Part shown: positions 18,648 to 27,777 of the stretch, piece after piece
How the letters are laid out: each line of letters opens with the position of its first letter
Numbering within the stretch: position 1 is the stretch's first letter
DNA from: Bifidobacterium psychraerophilum
GTDB taxonomy: Bacteria; Actinomycetota; Actinomycetes; Actinomycetales; Bifidobacteriaceae
Reading direction: 5' to 3'
Assembly (NCBI RefSeq): GCF_000741705.1
Contig: NZ_JGZI01000008.1
Coordinates: forward strand, 295,221-359,220
Length of the DNA stretch: 64,000 bases
Notes under the pieces: generated by a model
The model's database searches: none
The model's input: only the letters and a program-made list of their open reading frames with translations
What the model was told of the DNA's origin: nothing
Program-made: the position numbers and the translations under genes

Positions 18648-19319
18648 ATGGTAGACATTCTTGTTGTAGAGGACGAGCGTGATCTCAATGAGGTCACATG
18701 CATGTATTTGCGTGATGCCGGATATGCCGTTACAGGCTGTCTGAACGTGCATGATGCCTATGAGGCCATGCATGGCCACCTGTTTGATCTGGTGGTGTCC
18801 GACATCATGATGCCGGGCACGGATGGGTATGCCTTCGCGGCGAAGCTGCGTGAGATCTATGCGCATCTGCCGATCATCTTCATGACCGCCCGCGACGACA
18901 TCGCCTCCAAGAAAAAGGGCTTTCATACAGGTGTGGATGATTACATGGTCAAGCCCATCGACTTTGACGAGCTGGTGTTGCGCATCGAAGCATTGCTCAG
19001 AAGGGCGCATATCGACGACGAAAAACGTCTGTCTATCGGCAATCTGGACATGAGCATCGATCAGATGACCGCGTCGGTCGACGGTGCGGAGATAGCGTTG
19101 ACGGCCCGTGAATTCAATATCCTCTTCAAATTGCTCAGCTATCCCAAACAGGTCTTCTCCCGAGCCCAGCTGATGGATGAGTTCTGGGATGTCGGTTCCT
19201 ATACCGGGTTGAGGGCGGTTGACGTCTACATCACCAACCTTCGGAAGAAGCTCGCCGATTGCGACGGTTTCGAGATCGTCACGGTCAGGGGACTGGGATA
19301 CAAGGCGGTTCCGCGATGA
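18648..19319 (+). CDS. OmpR-family response regulator
   Basis: A 223-residue two-domain regulator. The receiver domain has the acidic pair E8-D9, phosphoacceptor D52 in VVSDIMMPG, the Thr of FMTARD and the Lys of MVKPID. The C-terminal winged helix contains ALTAREFNILFKLLSYP and LRAVDVYITNLRKKL. The ATG at 18648 lacks a ribosome-binding site, but TACAGT at 18636-18641 sits where a -10 box would place the transcript start at or near the ATG, suggesting leaderless translation. The stop overlaps the ATG of the sensor kinase gene. Confidence 0.94.
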   Translation: MVDILVVEDERDLNEVTCMYLRDAGYAVTGCLNVHDAYEAMHGHLFDLVVSDIMMPGTDGYAFAAKLREIYAHLPIIFMTARDDIASKKKGFHTGVDDYMVKPIDFDELVLRIEALLRRAHIDDEKRLSIGNLDMSIDQMTASVDGAEIALTAREFNILFKLLSYPKQVFSRAQLMDEFWDVGSYTGLRAVDVYITNLRKKLADCDGFEIVTVRGLGYKAVPR

Positions 19320-20425
19320 ACACGCCGATGAGGGGCGGAACGGCCGAGGATGCAGGTCCTTCCGGCAAGGCGGCCGGAAGGAGAGTCAAGGAGAGACGGT
19401 TCTCCCCCTATATGTTCATCTGGACCTTCTCCCTGCTCTGCGTGCTCGCGGGCGGGCAGGCCCTGATCCTCGGATCGTATGCGAAACTGCCTTCCTTCCC
19501 ACCCATGTTCATTGCGGGGATGACGGGGTACTGGGCCATCGTCGCCGGAACCCTGAGCCTCATCACCTTTCTGCAGATCCGCAAACGGCTGGAGCCGATG
19601 CGCAAATTCAGTGAGGCCAGCAAGCAGGTGGCATCCGGTGACTTTTCTGTCTATCTGGAACCTGAGCATCTGCCCGAATCTCCTCAGTGGGACAGCAACG
19701 ACGAGATGTTCGAGGACTTCAACGCCATGGTTCACGAGCTCGGCAGCATCGAAACGATGAAGAACGATTTTGTGGCGAATGTGTCGCATGAGATCAAAAC
19801 ACCCTTGGCCATCATCCAGAGTTATGTCCAGCTGCTCGGCAAGCCGGATCTCTCCGATGAGCAGCGCTCGCGTTATGCGGGTGCGGTGACTGACGCCAGC
19901 GAACGCTTGGGCCAGTTCGTGACGAATATCCTCAAGCTGAGCAAGCTTGAGAACCAGCGGATCGGATTGCAGATCGAGAGCTGCGACCTGCCGCGCCAAT
20001 TGGCGGACGCGGTGCTGGCCTTCGGTGATCTGTTCGATTCCAAAGGGGTGGAGCTCGATGTCGATATGGAGGATCGGGCGCTGGTGCGGGCGGATCCTGG
20101 GGTGCTTGAGGTCGTGTGGAGCAATATTCTCGGGAACGCCCTCAAATTCACCGATCCGGGTGGTCATGTGTCGCTTCGCCAGAGTTCCGATGACGACATC
20201 GTCAGCGTCGAGATTCGCGATGACGGTTGCGGGATGAGCGCAGAGGAGCTCGCCCATGTTTTCGACAAGTTCTATCAGGGGGATACCTCCCATGCGGCTC
20301 GCGGCAACGGCCTTGGAATGGCGATGGTCCGCAGGGCCGTCGAGCTTTCGGGCGGCACCGTCACGCTGAGCAGTGTCGTGGATGAGGGCACTGTGGTCTT
20401 GGTCAGGCTTCCCGCAGCGGCGTAG
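19316..20425 (+). CDS. Membrane sensor histidine kinase
   Basis: A 369-residue kinase paired with the preceding regulator. Two membrane helices (about 32-54 and 64-86) flank a very short extracytoplasmic loop of about ten residues, so it probably senses a membrane or lipid signal rather than a soluble ligand; that is inference. A HAMP-like linker follows, then the H-box VSHEIKTPL with phosphorylated H158, the N-box NILGNALKF, and G-boxes RDDGCGMS and GNGLGMAM. The ATG overlaps the TGA of the regulator (ATGA), so the two are translationally coupled. Confidence 0.94.
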   Translation: MNTPMRGGTAEDAGPSGKAAGRRVKERRFSPYMFIWTFSLLCVLAGGQALILGSYAKLPSFPPMFIAGMTGYWAIVAGTLSLITFLQIRKRLEPMRKFSEASKQVASGDFSVYLEPEHLPESPQWDSNDEMFEDFNAMVHELGSIETMKNDFVANVSHEIKTPLAIIQSYVQLLGKPDLSDEQRSRYAGAVTDASERLGQFVTNILKLSKLENQRIGLQIESCDLPRQLADAVLAFGDLFDSKGVELDVDMEDRALVRADPGVLEVVWSNILGNALKFTDPGGHVSLRQSSDDDIVSVEIRDDGCGMSAEELAHVFDKFYQGDTSHAARGNGLGMAMVRRAVELSGGTVTLSSVVDEGTVVLVRLPAAA

Positions 20426-20508
20426 GGTCTCCGATGCACTGCGGTGCGGAAACTAACACAACTCGAACAATTCACCAATAGTCGTCCAACAATCGCTTCA
20501 TACATTGT

Positions 20509-20521
20509 GTGTTGTCAACAC
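20509..20521. promoter_or_regulatory. Short palindrome upstream of a membrane protein gene
   Basis: GTGTTG-T-CAACAC is a perfect palindrome 29 bases before the ATG at 20550, in the untranslated region after the kinase gene. It could be an operator or a small hairpin. No regulator can be assigned. Confidence 0.3.
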
Positions 20522-20549
20522 GGTTGAAACACATGGAGAAGGAGCGACG

Positions 20550-21089
20550 ATGATTGCGGGAAACGTCAACGAGGTAAGTGCGGGAGCCAAGGATTTCATC
20601 GGCTACGAATATAAGAACATCAGTGTGCCATCCCTGGACGAGGGCTTGTACGTAGACAGCTACCGGGCCTTTGGATGGGCTCTGGAATCATCCGAACAGG
20701 ACAAGCTCACCAGCAACATCGTGCTGAAGTTCAAGCGCGACCGTCAGATTCGCAACAAGGCGGAGCTTTCACGCCTGCAGCGCCAGTTCGATTCCTACGC
20801 GATGCAGGTCAGGGGATTGGAAGCCGCGCCGAAGTCCCGGGCCCGAATGATCTCGTTGAGCGTCGGCATCATCGGTTGCGCCTTCCTGGCCGGAGCGACC
20901 TTCTCCTACATGTCGGGCTTCATCGTTGCCATGGTGCTTCTCGCCATACCGGGATTCCTGCTCTGGCTGATCGCATACCCGAGCTACACGCGAGTGCTGG
21001 CGAAGACGACGCAGAGGAACGCGCCCCAGGTGGACGCCACATACGATGCGGTCTACGAAACCACGAAGAAGGCGAGTCAGCTGCTCTAG
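20550..21089 (+). CDS. Unassigned two-helix membrane protein
   Basis: A 179-residue protein of unknown function. The first 100 residues are soluble and charged, with YRAFGWALESSE and a basic helical LKFKRDRQIRNKAELSRLQRQFDSYA segment. Two adjacent membrane helices (about 108-148) follow, then a short helical tail. The topology suggests a cytoplasmic domain on a helical hairpin. GGAGAAGGAG lies just before the ATG at 20550. It follows the two-component genes on the same strand by about 125 bases, with its own palindrome upstream. I do not recognise the family. Confidence 0.75.
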   Translation: MIAGNVNEVSAGAKDFIGYEYKNISVPSLDEGLYVDSYRAFGWALESSEQDKLTSNIVLKFKRDRQIRNKAELSRLQRQFDSYAMQVRGLEAAPKSRARMISLSVGIIGCAFLAGATFSYMSGFIVAMVLLAIPGFLLWLIAYPSYTRVLAKTTQRNAPQVDATYDAVYETTKKASQLL

Positions 21090-21186
21090 CGCCGGTGCTT
21101 GGCACGGGCGGTTACCTGTGGAGGAGCGGTTTCCGGGAAGTGCGTTGACGGTGGCGGGGCTGTGCCGCTTTGTCGTGCCGGGAAGA

Positions 21187-21196
21187 GGGGGGGGGG
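21187..21196 (+). repeat. Ten-G homopolymer at a gene start
   Basis: G10 at 21187-21196, immediately before ATGATG at 21197. It merges with the ribosome-binding site (GGAAGAGG). Slippage would change the ribosome-binding site spacing, or shift the frame if translation begins at the upstream TTG (21170). This is the layout of a phase-variable switch. Confidence 0.7.
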
Positions 21197-21880
21197 ATGA
21201 TGATCAGACGCATCACCGTGATCTGGAATCGGTACAGAAGTCTGGCTCTTGCCGATAGGACGGCGCTCGGCGCGGCGGGTTCGGTCGTCGTGGGTGTAGG
21301 CATGGCTTCGGTCAAGCTCGGTCTGGGCGTTGTGACCCAATCCGTGTTGTTCATCGTCAGCGCCGTGTATTACTTCATGCTCTGCCTATCCCGTTTCGTC
21401 ATCGTGTACCGGCATAGGAGGATCAGACGGCTGCACGATATCTCCGAAAGGTCGCGGCATGAGATGAGTGTGTATCACCGCACCGGCCTGCTGCTGTGCA
21501 TTGTGGGACTGTCCTATGGCTTCTTCTCGTTCACGCTGATGTCCGTTGAAGCGGGAGCTTCTTATTCCGATATCGTGGCGATCTCCGTGGCCGCCATAAC
21601 GGTCGTCAAAATCGGTACCGCGATCAGGGGGCTGGTGGTGGCACGCCGTGAGCGCAACCCTACGGATGCTGCGGTCAAAGCCATCGCTTTCACCGATGCC
21701 TTGCTTTCGGTGGTGGTGATGCAGAATGTGCTGCTGCTCTCCCAGCACACCGATGGTGCAGGAAAAAGCTCTGGGATGGTGGGAATGGTGCTGGGTGCGG
21801 GTGTGGTGGTGGCCGGGTTGGTGATGTTCTTCAGAACAAAGCAGCGTCGATTCTTCGCGGAGGGCGTTCGGAGACACTAA
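21197..21880 (+). CDS. Unassigned multi-spanning membrane protein, possibly phase-variable
   Basis: About 227 residues with five or six predicted membrane helices: residues 20-60, 85-110, 115-140 and two after 160. Short basic loops (YRHRRIRRLHDISERSRHEM, VARRERNPTD) point to the cytoplasm. No catalytic or transport motif is recognised. The start is one of two tandem ATGs directly after a G10 tract; a TTG at 21170 would add nine residues, three of them Gly encoded by that tract. Same strand as the preceding membrane protein and 78 bases before the YhgE gene. Confidence 0.75.
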   Translation: MMIRRITVIWNRYRSLALADRTALGAAGSVVVGVGMASVKLGLGVVTQSVLFIVSAVYYFMLCLSRFVIVYRHRRIRRLHDISERSRHEMSVYHRTGLLLCIVGLSYGFFSFTLMSVEAGASYSDIVAISVAAITVVKIGTAIRGLVVARRERNPTDAAVKAIAFTDALLSVVVMQNVLLLSQHTDGAGKSSGMVGMVLGAGVVVAGLVMFFRTKQRRFFAEGVRRH

Positions 21881-21882
21881 AT

Positions 21883-21914
21883 TTTACGGTTGTAAATTAT
21901 TCTTTACTGTTGTA
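21883..21914. promoter_or_regulatory. Probable TetR operators upstream of the YhgE/Pip gene
   Basis: TTTACGGTTGTA at 21883-21894 is repeated as TTTACTGTTGTA at 21903-21914, a 20-base period or two helical turns. The first copy continues into an inverted repeat, TTTAC-GGTT-GTAAA (21883-21896). The sites lie in the A/T-rich promoter just upstream of the YhgE gene and are probably bound by the TetR regulator encoded at its 3' side. Confidence 0.6.
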
Positions 21915-21957
21915 TGGTTTCTTCCGGCAATAGAGGAATGAATGAAAAGAGGTAATC

Positions 21958-24570
21958 ATGGCGGCAGTTCATGCGGCGGTTGCGGATGCCGGGAAGGCTC
22001 CGAAGAGGAGCAGGTCTCGCCAGACCGTTGACATCATGGTTATCGCGGTGCTGATCGTGCTTGCGGTGTTGCCGCTGATCTATGCGGGGCTGCTGACGGA
22101 TGCCAATATCGATCCGGTCGGGCGTCTCGACAATGTCGACGCGGCCATCGTGAATCTGGATGAGGGCAAGACCATCACCGCCGCGGGGAAAACGACCACC
22201 AGCAATCTTGGCGATCAGGTGGCGGATACGATGACCGGGAACAGCTCCGGCACGACGAACTTCAATTGGCATGCCACCACGCAGGACGATGCCAGTGACG
22301 GTTTGAAGCACGGCAGATATCTGGTGACCATGGTCATCCCCAAGGATTTCACAGCCGATGCGTTGTCGAGCGCGACGAGCACGGCGTCACAGGCCGCTGC
22401 GGTGCAGCAGGGCAACATCGATATCACCACCGATGATTCGGTGAATTATCTTGCCGGCACCATAGCGCAGACCGTGGGCACCGCATTGGAGCGCTCGCTG
22501 TCCGGTAAAGTGTCCTCCGCCTACCTCGACAAGGTGTATCTGACCATCTCGGGTATGCACGACTCGTTGTCCGAGGCCTCCGAGGGCGCCGGTGCTCTGG
22601 CAGCCGGCACCAAGAAGAGCGCCGCAGGTGCCGGCACTCTGGCAACCGGGCTGAGCACGATGTCCGAGAAGACGGCGGCGTTGCCGACAGCGACGAAACG
22701 GCTCGCCGATGGAGCATCGGCAGTGGGTACGGGTGTCGGAGCGTTGGCCTCAGGATCGCAGACCTTGGCCACGGGAACGCAGACACTGACGAATGCTGTG
22801 TCCGCGTTGCCGACCGCAACACAAAGTCTGTCATCCGGGGTCAACGCCGTCGCCAACGCCGTGCAACCGCTTTCGACAGGTGCCGGCACCCTCGCGAACG
22901 CAACTGCGAAGATCGCCGATGGGGCCTCGCAATCAGCCACGGGCGCAGCCAGCCTGGCCAGCGGGAGCAACGACCTGCACGCCGCGACGAGCAAACTCTC
23001 CACCGGGGCAGACGGCGCATTGGCCGGAGCCGCATCGATCTCCTCAGGGGCGGCGAAGCTGAGTGACAGCGCCTACACCTTGCAGCAGTTGCAGGCGGCG
23101 GAAAGCGCCAAAATACAGAAGCTCATGGACTCCTACGACAGCATGGACGACACCGAACGCATCGCCGCACTGCAGGAAATCCAGACCCTGTCGCAGCAAT
23201 TGAAGCAAGGGACGACCGCACTTTCGGGCAGGGATAGCCAAAGCGGCCTGACGGCACTGTCCACGGCAAGCGCCCAACTACTCGGTTCGCAGGCATCGGG
23301 ATCTTCGGCCGCCACCGGGCTGACCGCTCTCAGCGCAGGGGCGAAGTCGGTAGATACGGGCGCCTCGCAGTTGAGCAGTGGGGCGGGCACATTGTCACAA
23401 GGACTGGCCACATTGTCCTCAGGGGCCAAACAGAGCAATTCAGGAGCGCAATCCTTGGCTTCGGGTCTATCGACGCTGAATGCCAACATGCCGAAGCTCA
23501 CTGCGGGTGCGGCGAAGCTCAATACCGCAAGCTCTTCCCTGGTGAGTGCCACATCGAAACTCAGCTCGGGTGCGGGCACGCTCAACGGCGGTTTGCAGAC
23601 CTTGAACGCCAAAGTGCCCTCCCTGGCCAGCGGACTCAACACCCTGAACACCCAGAGTCAGACTTTGGTCCTTTCCATCAATGCTGCCGCGAAGGGTTCA
23701 CAGCAGCTGAGCACCGCTTCGTCCACCATCGCCAGCGGATCCAAGACCTTGGCGAGCGCGCTTTCCACTGGTGCGGACAAGGTGCCGAGCTATACGAATG
23801 CGCAGGCCAAGGAGATCAGTTCGAAGGCATCGCAGCCGGTGACGGTGACCAGCACCAGGAACCACAAGGTCAGCAACACGGGAAGCGGTATGTTGCCGTA
23901 CTTCCTCGGACTCGCCTTGTGGTTGGGCGCATTGTCCACATTCATGATGAGGCCCGCCCTGCGTGCCAAACTGATGCGCAAACGCCGTTCCCCCCTTGTG
24001 GTGACGCTCGGGTCCTACCTGCCGTATGCGGTTCTGGGCATGGTCCAGACGATAGCGGCCGTGTCGGTCGTTCACTGGGGGATCGGGGTTGATGTCGCGA
24101 ATCTGTGGGGCCTCTTCCTCTTCACGATGTTCGCATCCTGTTGCTATATGGCCATCAGCCAGGCCTGCATCGTGCTGCTTGGGGATCCCGGGAAATTCGT
24201 GCTGATCATGCTGATGGTCACGCAGCTGACCAGTGGCGGCGGCACCTATCCTGTTGAAACCACCCCCGCCTTCTTCCAGGCCGTCAACCCGTATCTGCCG
24301 ATGACCTACGTCATCAAGGGGATACGATCGCTGATCGGAGGCGGAAGCGTGTTCGTGGGACCTGCCATCGCTCCGATGTTGATCTGGGGTATCACGGCGC
24401 TGTTGGTGACCTTCCTCTCGGCGAGTATCCTGATGAGGAAGGTGAGAAGCACCGATCCTGCTGAAATGCCGATGTCCGTAATCGGTGGTGCCTCCGAGAA
24501 GAAGGCGGAAGAATCCCTTCTGCCGGCTGATGTGGAGACCACCGGCGTTATGCAGCCGGTCGCAGGATGA
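21958..24570 (+). CDS. YhgE/Pip domain protein with long helical repeat region
   Basis: An 870-residue membrane protein. A cytoplasmic basic N-terminus and one helix (about 22-45) lead into the YhgE/Pip domain (DNVDAAIVNLDEGKTI...HGRYLVTMVIPKDFTADAL). A roughly 400-residue extracellular region follows, rich in Ala/Ser/Gly with repeated LxxGxxxL-type heptads such as GAGTLATGLSTMS, predicting long helices. Five or six helices with an ABC-2-like arrangement end the protein. Relatives include the phage-infection protein Pip of lactococci and EsaA-type secretion accessories. GAGGTAAT precedes the ATG. Its TetR gene is 51 bases downstream. Confidence 0.9.
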   Translation: MAAVHAAVADAGKAPKRSRSRQTVDIMVIAVLIVLAVLPLIYAGLLTDANIDPVGRLDNVDAAIVNLDEGKTITAAGKTTTSNLGDQVADTMTGNSSGTTNFNWHATTQDDASDGLKHGRYLVTMVIPKDFTADALSSATSTASQAAAVQQGNIDITTDDSVNYLAGTIAQTVGTALERSLSGKVSSAYLDKVYLTISGMHDSLSEASEGAGALAAGTKKSAAGAGTLATGLSTMSEKTAALPTATKRLADGASAVGTGVGALASGSQTLATGTQTLTNAVSALPTATQSLSSGVNAVANAVQPLSTGAGTLANATAKIADGASQSATGAASLASGSNDLHAATSKLSTGADGALAGAASISSGAAKLSDSAYTLQQLQAAESAKIQKLMDSYDSMDDTERIAALQEIQTLSQQLKQGTTALSGRDSQSGLTALSTASAQLLGSQASGSSAATGLTALSAGAKSVDTGASQLSSGAGTLSQGLATLSSGAKQSNSGAQSLASGLSTLNANMPKLTAGAAKLNTASSSLVSATSKLSSGAGTLNGGLQTLNAKVPSLASGLNTLNTQSQTLVLSINAAAKGSQQLSTASSTIASGSKTLASALSTGADKVPSYTNAQAKEISSKASQPVTVTSTRNHKVSNTGSGMLPYFLGLALWLGALSTFMMRPALRAKLMRKRRSPLVVTLGSYLPYAVLGMVQTIAAVSVVHWGIGVDVANLWGLFLFTMFASCCYMAISQACIVLLGDPGKFVLIMLMVTQLTSGGGTYPVETTPAFFQAVNPYLPMTYVIKGIRSLIGGGSVFVGPAIAPMLIWGITALLVTFLSASILMRKVRSTDPAEMPMSVIGGASEKKAEESLLPADVETTGVMQPVAG

Positions 24571-24621
24571 AGGCAAAACGCAGAGCAACGCCCAAACAAC
24601 GGGGTCTAGAGGTTAGCAGTC

Positions 24622-25254
24622 ATGGCATCCGAAAACGTCAGACAAGGATTCAGCAGATCTCGGCAAGCGTTGCTTGATGCCACGATCAAGCTCCTGGAAG
24701 AGCGCGAGGTCTCCGATATCACAGTGACCGACATCGCAGCCGAGGCGGGCGTCACACGTCCGACCTTCTACCAGAACTTCCGGGATCTGCCCACCGCATT
24801 CGCCGCAGCCGCACTCTACAGGGTCCGGCCGGTTTTCGAGAATCCCCTGATCTCCATGATTCCCAAGCAGGAGAGGCTCTCGATCGTGGATTCCTTCCTG
24901 AGACAGATCACCTATGTGCTGGAGAACTACAGGGATTTCTATCTCAAGATCTTCAAGGGGCCTGCCGCATTGCGGGTGTTGGACGAGCTGGTCGAAGGGG
25001 TCGCCGAGCATATGGAGCGTGAATCGCCGGTTATGGATGCCCTGGAACGTGGGCCATTGCCGCTTCACGAGGCGAGCCATGCCGTCGCCGCGGGATCCTT
25101 GTGGATCATTCGCCAGTGGATGCAGGATCCTGTTGGACTCAGTGCGGATGAAGTGGCCCAGCGCTTGAGGCTTTTCGCCACGATGAGCGTCTGCGGAGGG
25201 TTGGGCGTCGCGCAGGAGGACAACAAGCTTTCGGAGCCATCCCATAAGGACTGA
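24622..25254 (+). CDS. TetR/AcrR-family transcriptional regulator
   Basis: A 210-residue repressor. The N-terminal helix-turn-helix is REVSDITVTDIAAEAGVTRPTFYQNFRDLPTAFAAA (about 28-65), with the family's TFYxxF recognition helix. The C-terminal ligand domain is divergent, with TetR_C-like helices. It follows the YhgE/Pip gene by 51 bases in the same direction, so it probably represses its own operon through the repeated sites at 21883-21914. GAGGT lies before the ATG. Ligand unknown; YhgE-linked TetR proteins often answer to membrane-active compounds, which is inference here. Confidence 0.9.
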   Translation: MASENVRQGFSRSRQALLDATIKLLEEREVSDITVTDIAAEAGVTRPTFYQNFRDLPTAFAAAALYRVRPVFENPLISMIPKQERLSIVDSFLRQITYVLENYRDFYLKIFKGPAALRVLDELVEGVAEHMERESPVMDALERGPLPLHEASHAVAAGSLWIIRQWMQDPVGLSADEVAQRLRLFATMSVCGGLGVAQEDNKLSEPSHKD

Positions 25255-25354
25255 AGCCTGACCGGACGGCTCTACCGCAGGATGGCAGAGCCTGATACCA
25301 GGAGCTGATTGAGTCCGCATTTGTGAATCTCTACGGTATTCTCATGCTTCTGCA

Positions 25355-25384
25355 CTGTTTGTACAGGGTGCTCAACCGTATAAT
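25355..25384 (+). promoter_or_regulatory. Promoter of the mevalonate cluster
   Basis: A consensus -10 box TATAAT lies at 25379-25384. A weak -35 candidate (TGTTTG, 25356-25361) stands 17 bases upstream. The transcript would start near 25391, about 120 bases before the mevalonate kinase ATG. Confidence 0.55.
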
Positions 25385-25512
25385 CCTACTCGGTAAGCAA
25401 AAGGCGAGAGAGGTCCTGTTGTCTTCAACGCAGGTGCAGCGTATCCTCTCCGCATGGTTTTGCGGGATGACTCGCCCCGTGAATCCGAACCGGAAAGGTG
25501 AGGCATCGATCC

Positions 25513-26613
25513 ATGGGAAAACCCCTGCATGAACAGACACCTCAAGACGCGCGTACGCCCAGGAGCCTGGGTGCGGTTTCCACGGACGATGTTCACGATC
25601 TCGACAAGGTGTACCTGTCCGGATATGGGGAGACATGGGCGAAAACCATTCTGATAGGCGATCATAGCGCCGTCTATGGCTACCCCGCGATAGCGCTGCC
25701 CCTTCAGAGCCTGAAGATGCGTGCATGGGTCGCGCCGATCAGTGGCCATGAACATATGCTTCACGCCTTGGGATACGACGGCGAATTGAGAAAATCGGGC
25801 GAGCGTTTCGCCGGTATCCGCCGTGCCGTGCAGGTCGCCGAGACCTTCGTGGGGCGTTCGGGTCTGTCTTTCGACATCGTCACGGAAGCGGATTTTCCCG
25901 CGGAGAGAGGGCTCGGTTCTTCGGCCGCCGCCGCAGGAGCGGTTATCAGGGCGGTTCTGGATGCCTACGGCAAGGCGGCGTCCCCCGATGAGCTCTTCGC
26001 CCTGACCAATGGTGCGGAGATTATCACCCACGGTCACCCCTCGGGGCTTGATTCGGTGACCACCTGCGCATCTGACCCGATTCTGCTGGATCATGGGGCC
26101 ATCTCCACGGTGGTGATGAATATTCCGGCCTATCTGGTGATAGCGGATTCCGGCATATCGGGGAGCACGCGCGATGCCGTGGGCGGTGTGCGCGAGCGAT
26201 ACGAGCATGAACACGAACGCACGAGAACGATTCTGGAAAGCCTGGGGTCGCTCGGCGAGCTTGCCGTCGCCGATTTGGCGCACGGTGATATCAAGGGTCT
26301 TGGAGCACATATGAATCAGGCCCAGGACATGCTTGCACAGCTGCAGGTAAGTCATCCGACCCTTGATTCCCTGGTCGATGCGGCGCGTTCCGCGGGGGCT
26401 GTCGGTGCCAAGCTGACAGGAGGGGGCCTCGGTGGTTGCATGATCGCACTGGCATCCAGCCGTCGTCAGGCCGAGTCCATACAGGGACGGCTGTATGATC
26501 ACGGTGCCAAAGGGGTCTGGGTCCATGCCCTGCAGACAGGGCGTTCATCGGGAAACCGTGACGAGGAAAGGTATGCCTCCGCCCGCACCAGGTCTGATGA
26601 GAGTATCGCATGA
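25513..26613 (+). CDS. mvk: Mevalonate kinase
   Basis: A 366-residue GHMP kinase that phosphorylates mevalonate at C5 with ATP. Motifs: GDHSAVYG (about 49-56) for substrate contact, the phosphate-binding loop ERGLGSSAAAAGA (131-143), GLDSVTT with the general-base Asp near HGHPSG, and the C-terminal KLTGGGLGGCMIAL. The family normally has 300-330 residues; about 30 extra polar residues precede the first strand and some follow the last. The ATG at 25513 has AAAGGTGAGG upstream. Its TGA overlaps the ATG of the decarboxylase gene. First gene of the lower mevalonate pathway cluster. Confidence 0.95.
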   Translation: MGKPLHEQTPQDARTPRSLGAVSTDDVHDLDKVYLSGYGETWAKTILIGDHSAVYGYPAIALPLQSLKMRAWVAPISGHEHMLHALGYDGELRKSGERFAGIRRAVQVAETFVGRSGLSFDIVTEADFPAERGLGSSAAAAGAVIRAVLDAYGKAASPDELFALTNGAEIITHGHPSGLDSVTTCASDPILLDHGAISTVVMNIPAYLVIADSGISGSTRDAVGGVRERYEHEHERTRTILESLGSLGELAVADLAHGDIKGLGAHMNQAQDMLAQLQVSHPTLDSLVDAARSAGAVGAKLTGGGLGGCMIALASSRRQAESIQGRLYDHGAKGVWVHALQTGRSSGNRDEERYASARTRSDESIA

Positions 26614-27644
26614 TTGCACGGCACAACGGTGAGGCATTGGATGACGGTACGGGATATCATGCCGTCGCAAGTGCGAATGCGAATATCGCCTTGATCAAAT
26701 ATTGGGGCAAAGCTGACGAAGCGCTCATCATCCCCAGAATGTCGAGTCTTTCGCTCACGCTCGCCGATCTGGAGACCACGACGAGTGTGAGTTTCGACCG
26801 CTCCGGTCGGCGAACGGGCCATGACCGCCTGTATATAGACGACAGTGAACGCGAGGGCAAAGCCCTGCAGCGCGTCAGTGCGCTGCTCGATGTGGTGCGC
26901 GATATGGCTGGCATGGATGCCGATGCCGTGGTCTCGTCCCACAACACGATGCCCTATGAGGCGGGCCTGGCCAGTTCCTCATCCGCCTTCGCCGCTCTGG
27001 CTGCCGCCGCCTCGCATGCAGCCGGCCTGCAACTCGATGAACGCGAGCTTTCCCGTCTGGCGCGGCGTGGATCGGGGTCGGCATGCCGCTCGGTATATGG
27101 CGGCATGGCCTTGTGGCATGCGGGTCATGACGATGCCTCCTCGTATGCGGAACACATCGATTGCCCCCTTGACCTGGCGATTGTCGTGATTCTGGTCTCA
27201 GGAGAGCAGAAGAAGATCCCGAGCAGGGAGGCGATGCGTCGTAGTGTGCAGACATCGGCCCTGTACGATGCCTGGGTCCGGTCCGGAGCCGACGATCTTG
27301 AGCAGGCGCTGGAAGCGGTCAAGCTCGGTGATGTGGCGAGACTCGGGGCCATCGTGCAATCGAATTCCTTGGGCATGCACGCGACGATGATGACCGCGAG
27401 GCCGCCGGTGATGTATTGGCTGCCCGGCAGCGTCGCTGCGCTGCAAGCCGTGGACGAAGTCCGCCAGGGTGGTCTGAATGCATGGGCTACCATGGATGCC
27501 GGGCCGAATGTCAAGGTACTGACGACGCAACGTGAGGCTGCACGGGTGGAGCATGACCTGAGGGCCGCGCTCCCCGGATTCGAAGTGCATTCCCATGTCG
27601 CGGGGCCGGGGGTTCGGTTGCGGACGACGCAGGGGCATGCATGA
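26610..27644 (+). CDS. mvaD: Diphosphomevalonate decarboxylase
   Basis: A 344-residue GHMP-fold enzyme making isopentenyl diphosphate from diphosphomevalonate with ATP. Motifs: ANIALIKYWGK (24-34), the phosphate loop AGLASSSSAFAAL, the SGSACRSVYGG substrate loop, and TMDAGPNVKVL carrying the catalytic Asp. Length matches bacterial MvaD. Its ATG overlaps the kinase stop (ATGA), so the two are translated together. The phosphomevalonate kinase needed between these two steps is encoded 133 bases downstream as half of a fusion protein. Confidence 0.95.
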   Translation: MIARHNGEALDDGTGYHAVASANANIALIKYWGKADEALIIPRMSSLSLTLADLETTTSVSFDRSGRRTGHDRLYIDDSEREGKALQRVSALLDVVRDMAGMDADAVVSSHNTMPYEAGLASSSSAFAALAAAASHAAGLQLDERELSRLARRGSGSACRSVYGGMALWHAGHDDASSYAEHIDCPLDLAIVVILVSGEQKKIPSREAMRRSVQTSALYDAWVRSGADDLEQALEAVKLGDVARLGAIVQSNSLGMHATMMTARPPVMYWLPGSVAALQAVDEVRQGGLNAWATMDAGPNVKVLTTQREAARVEHDLRAALPGFEVHSHVAGPGVRLRTTQGHA

Positions 27645-27777
27645 CGAAGGCCATCTGCCGCTGATGCTCGTGCGGTTATGGCCCCGCGAATGCGATGGTC
27701 GGCAAGACAGATGTGGGACGTGCGAGCGGTGTCGATCCGCAGTGACGCTCGATTAACGGATGTGACAAGGGACTGGC

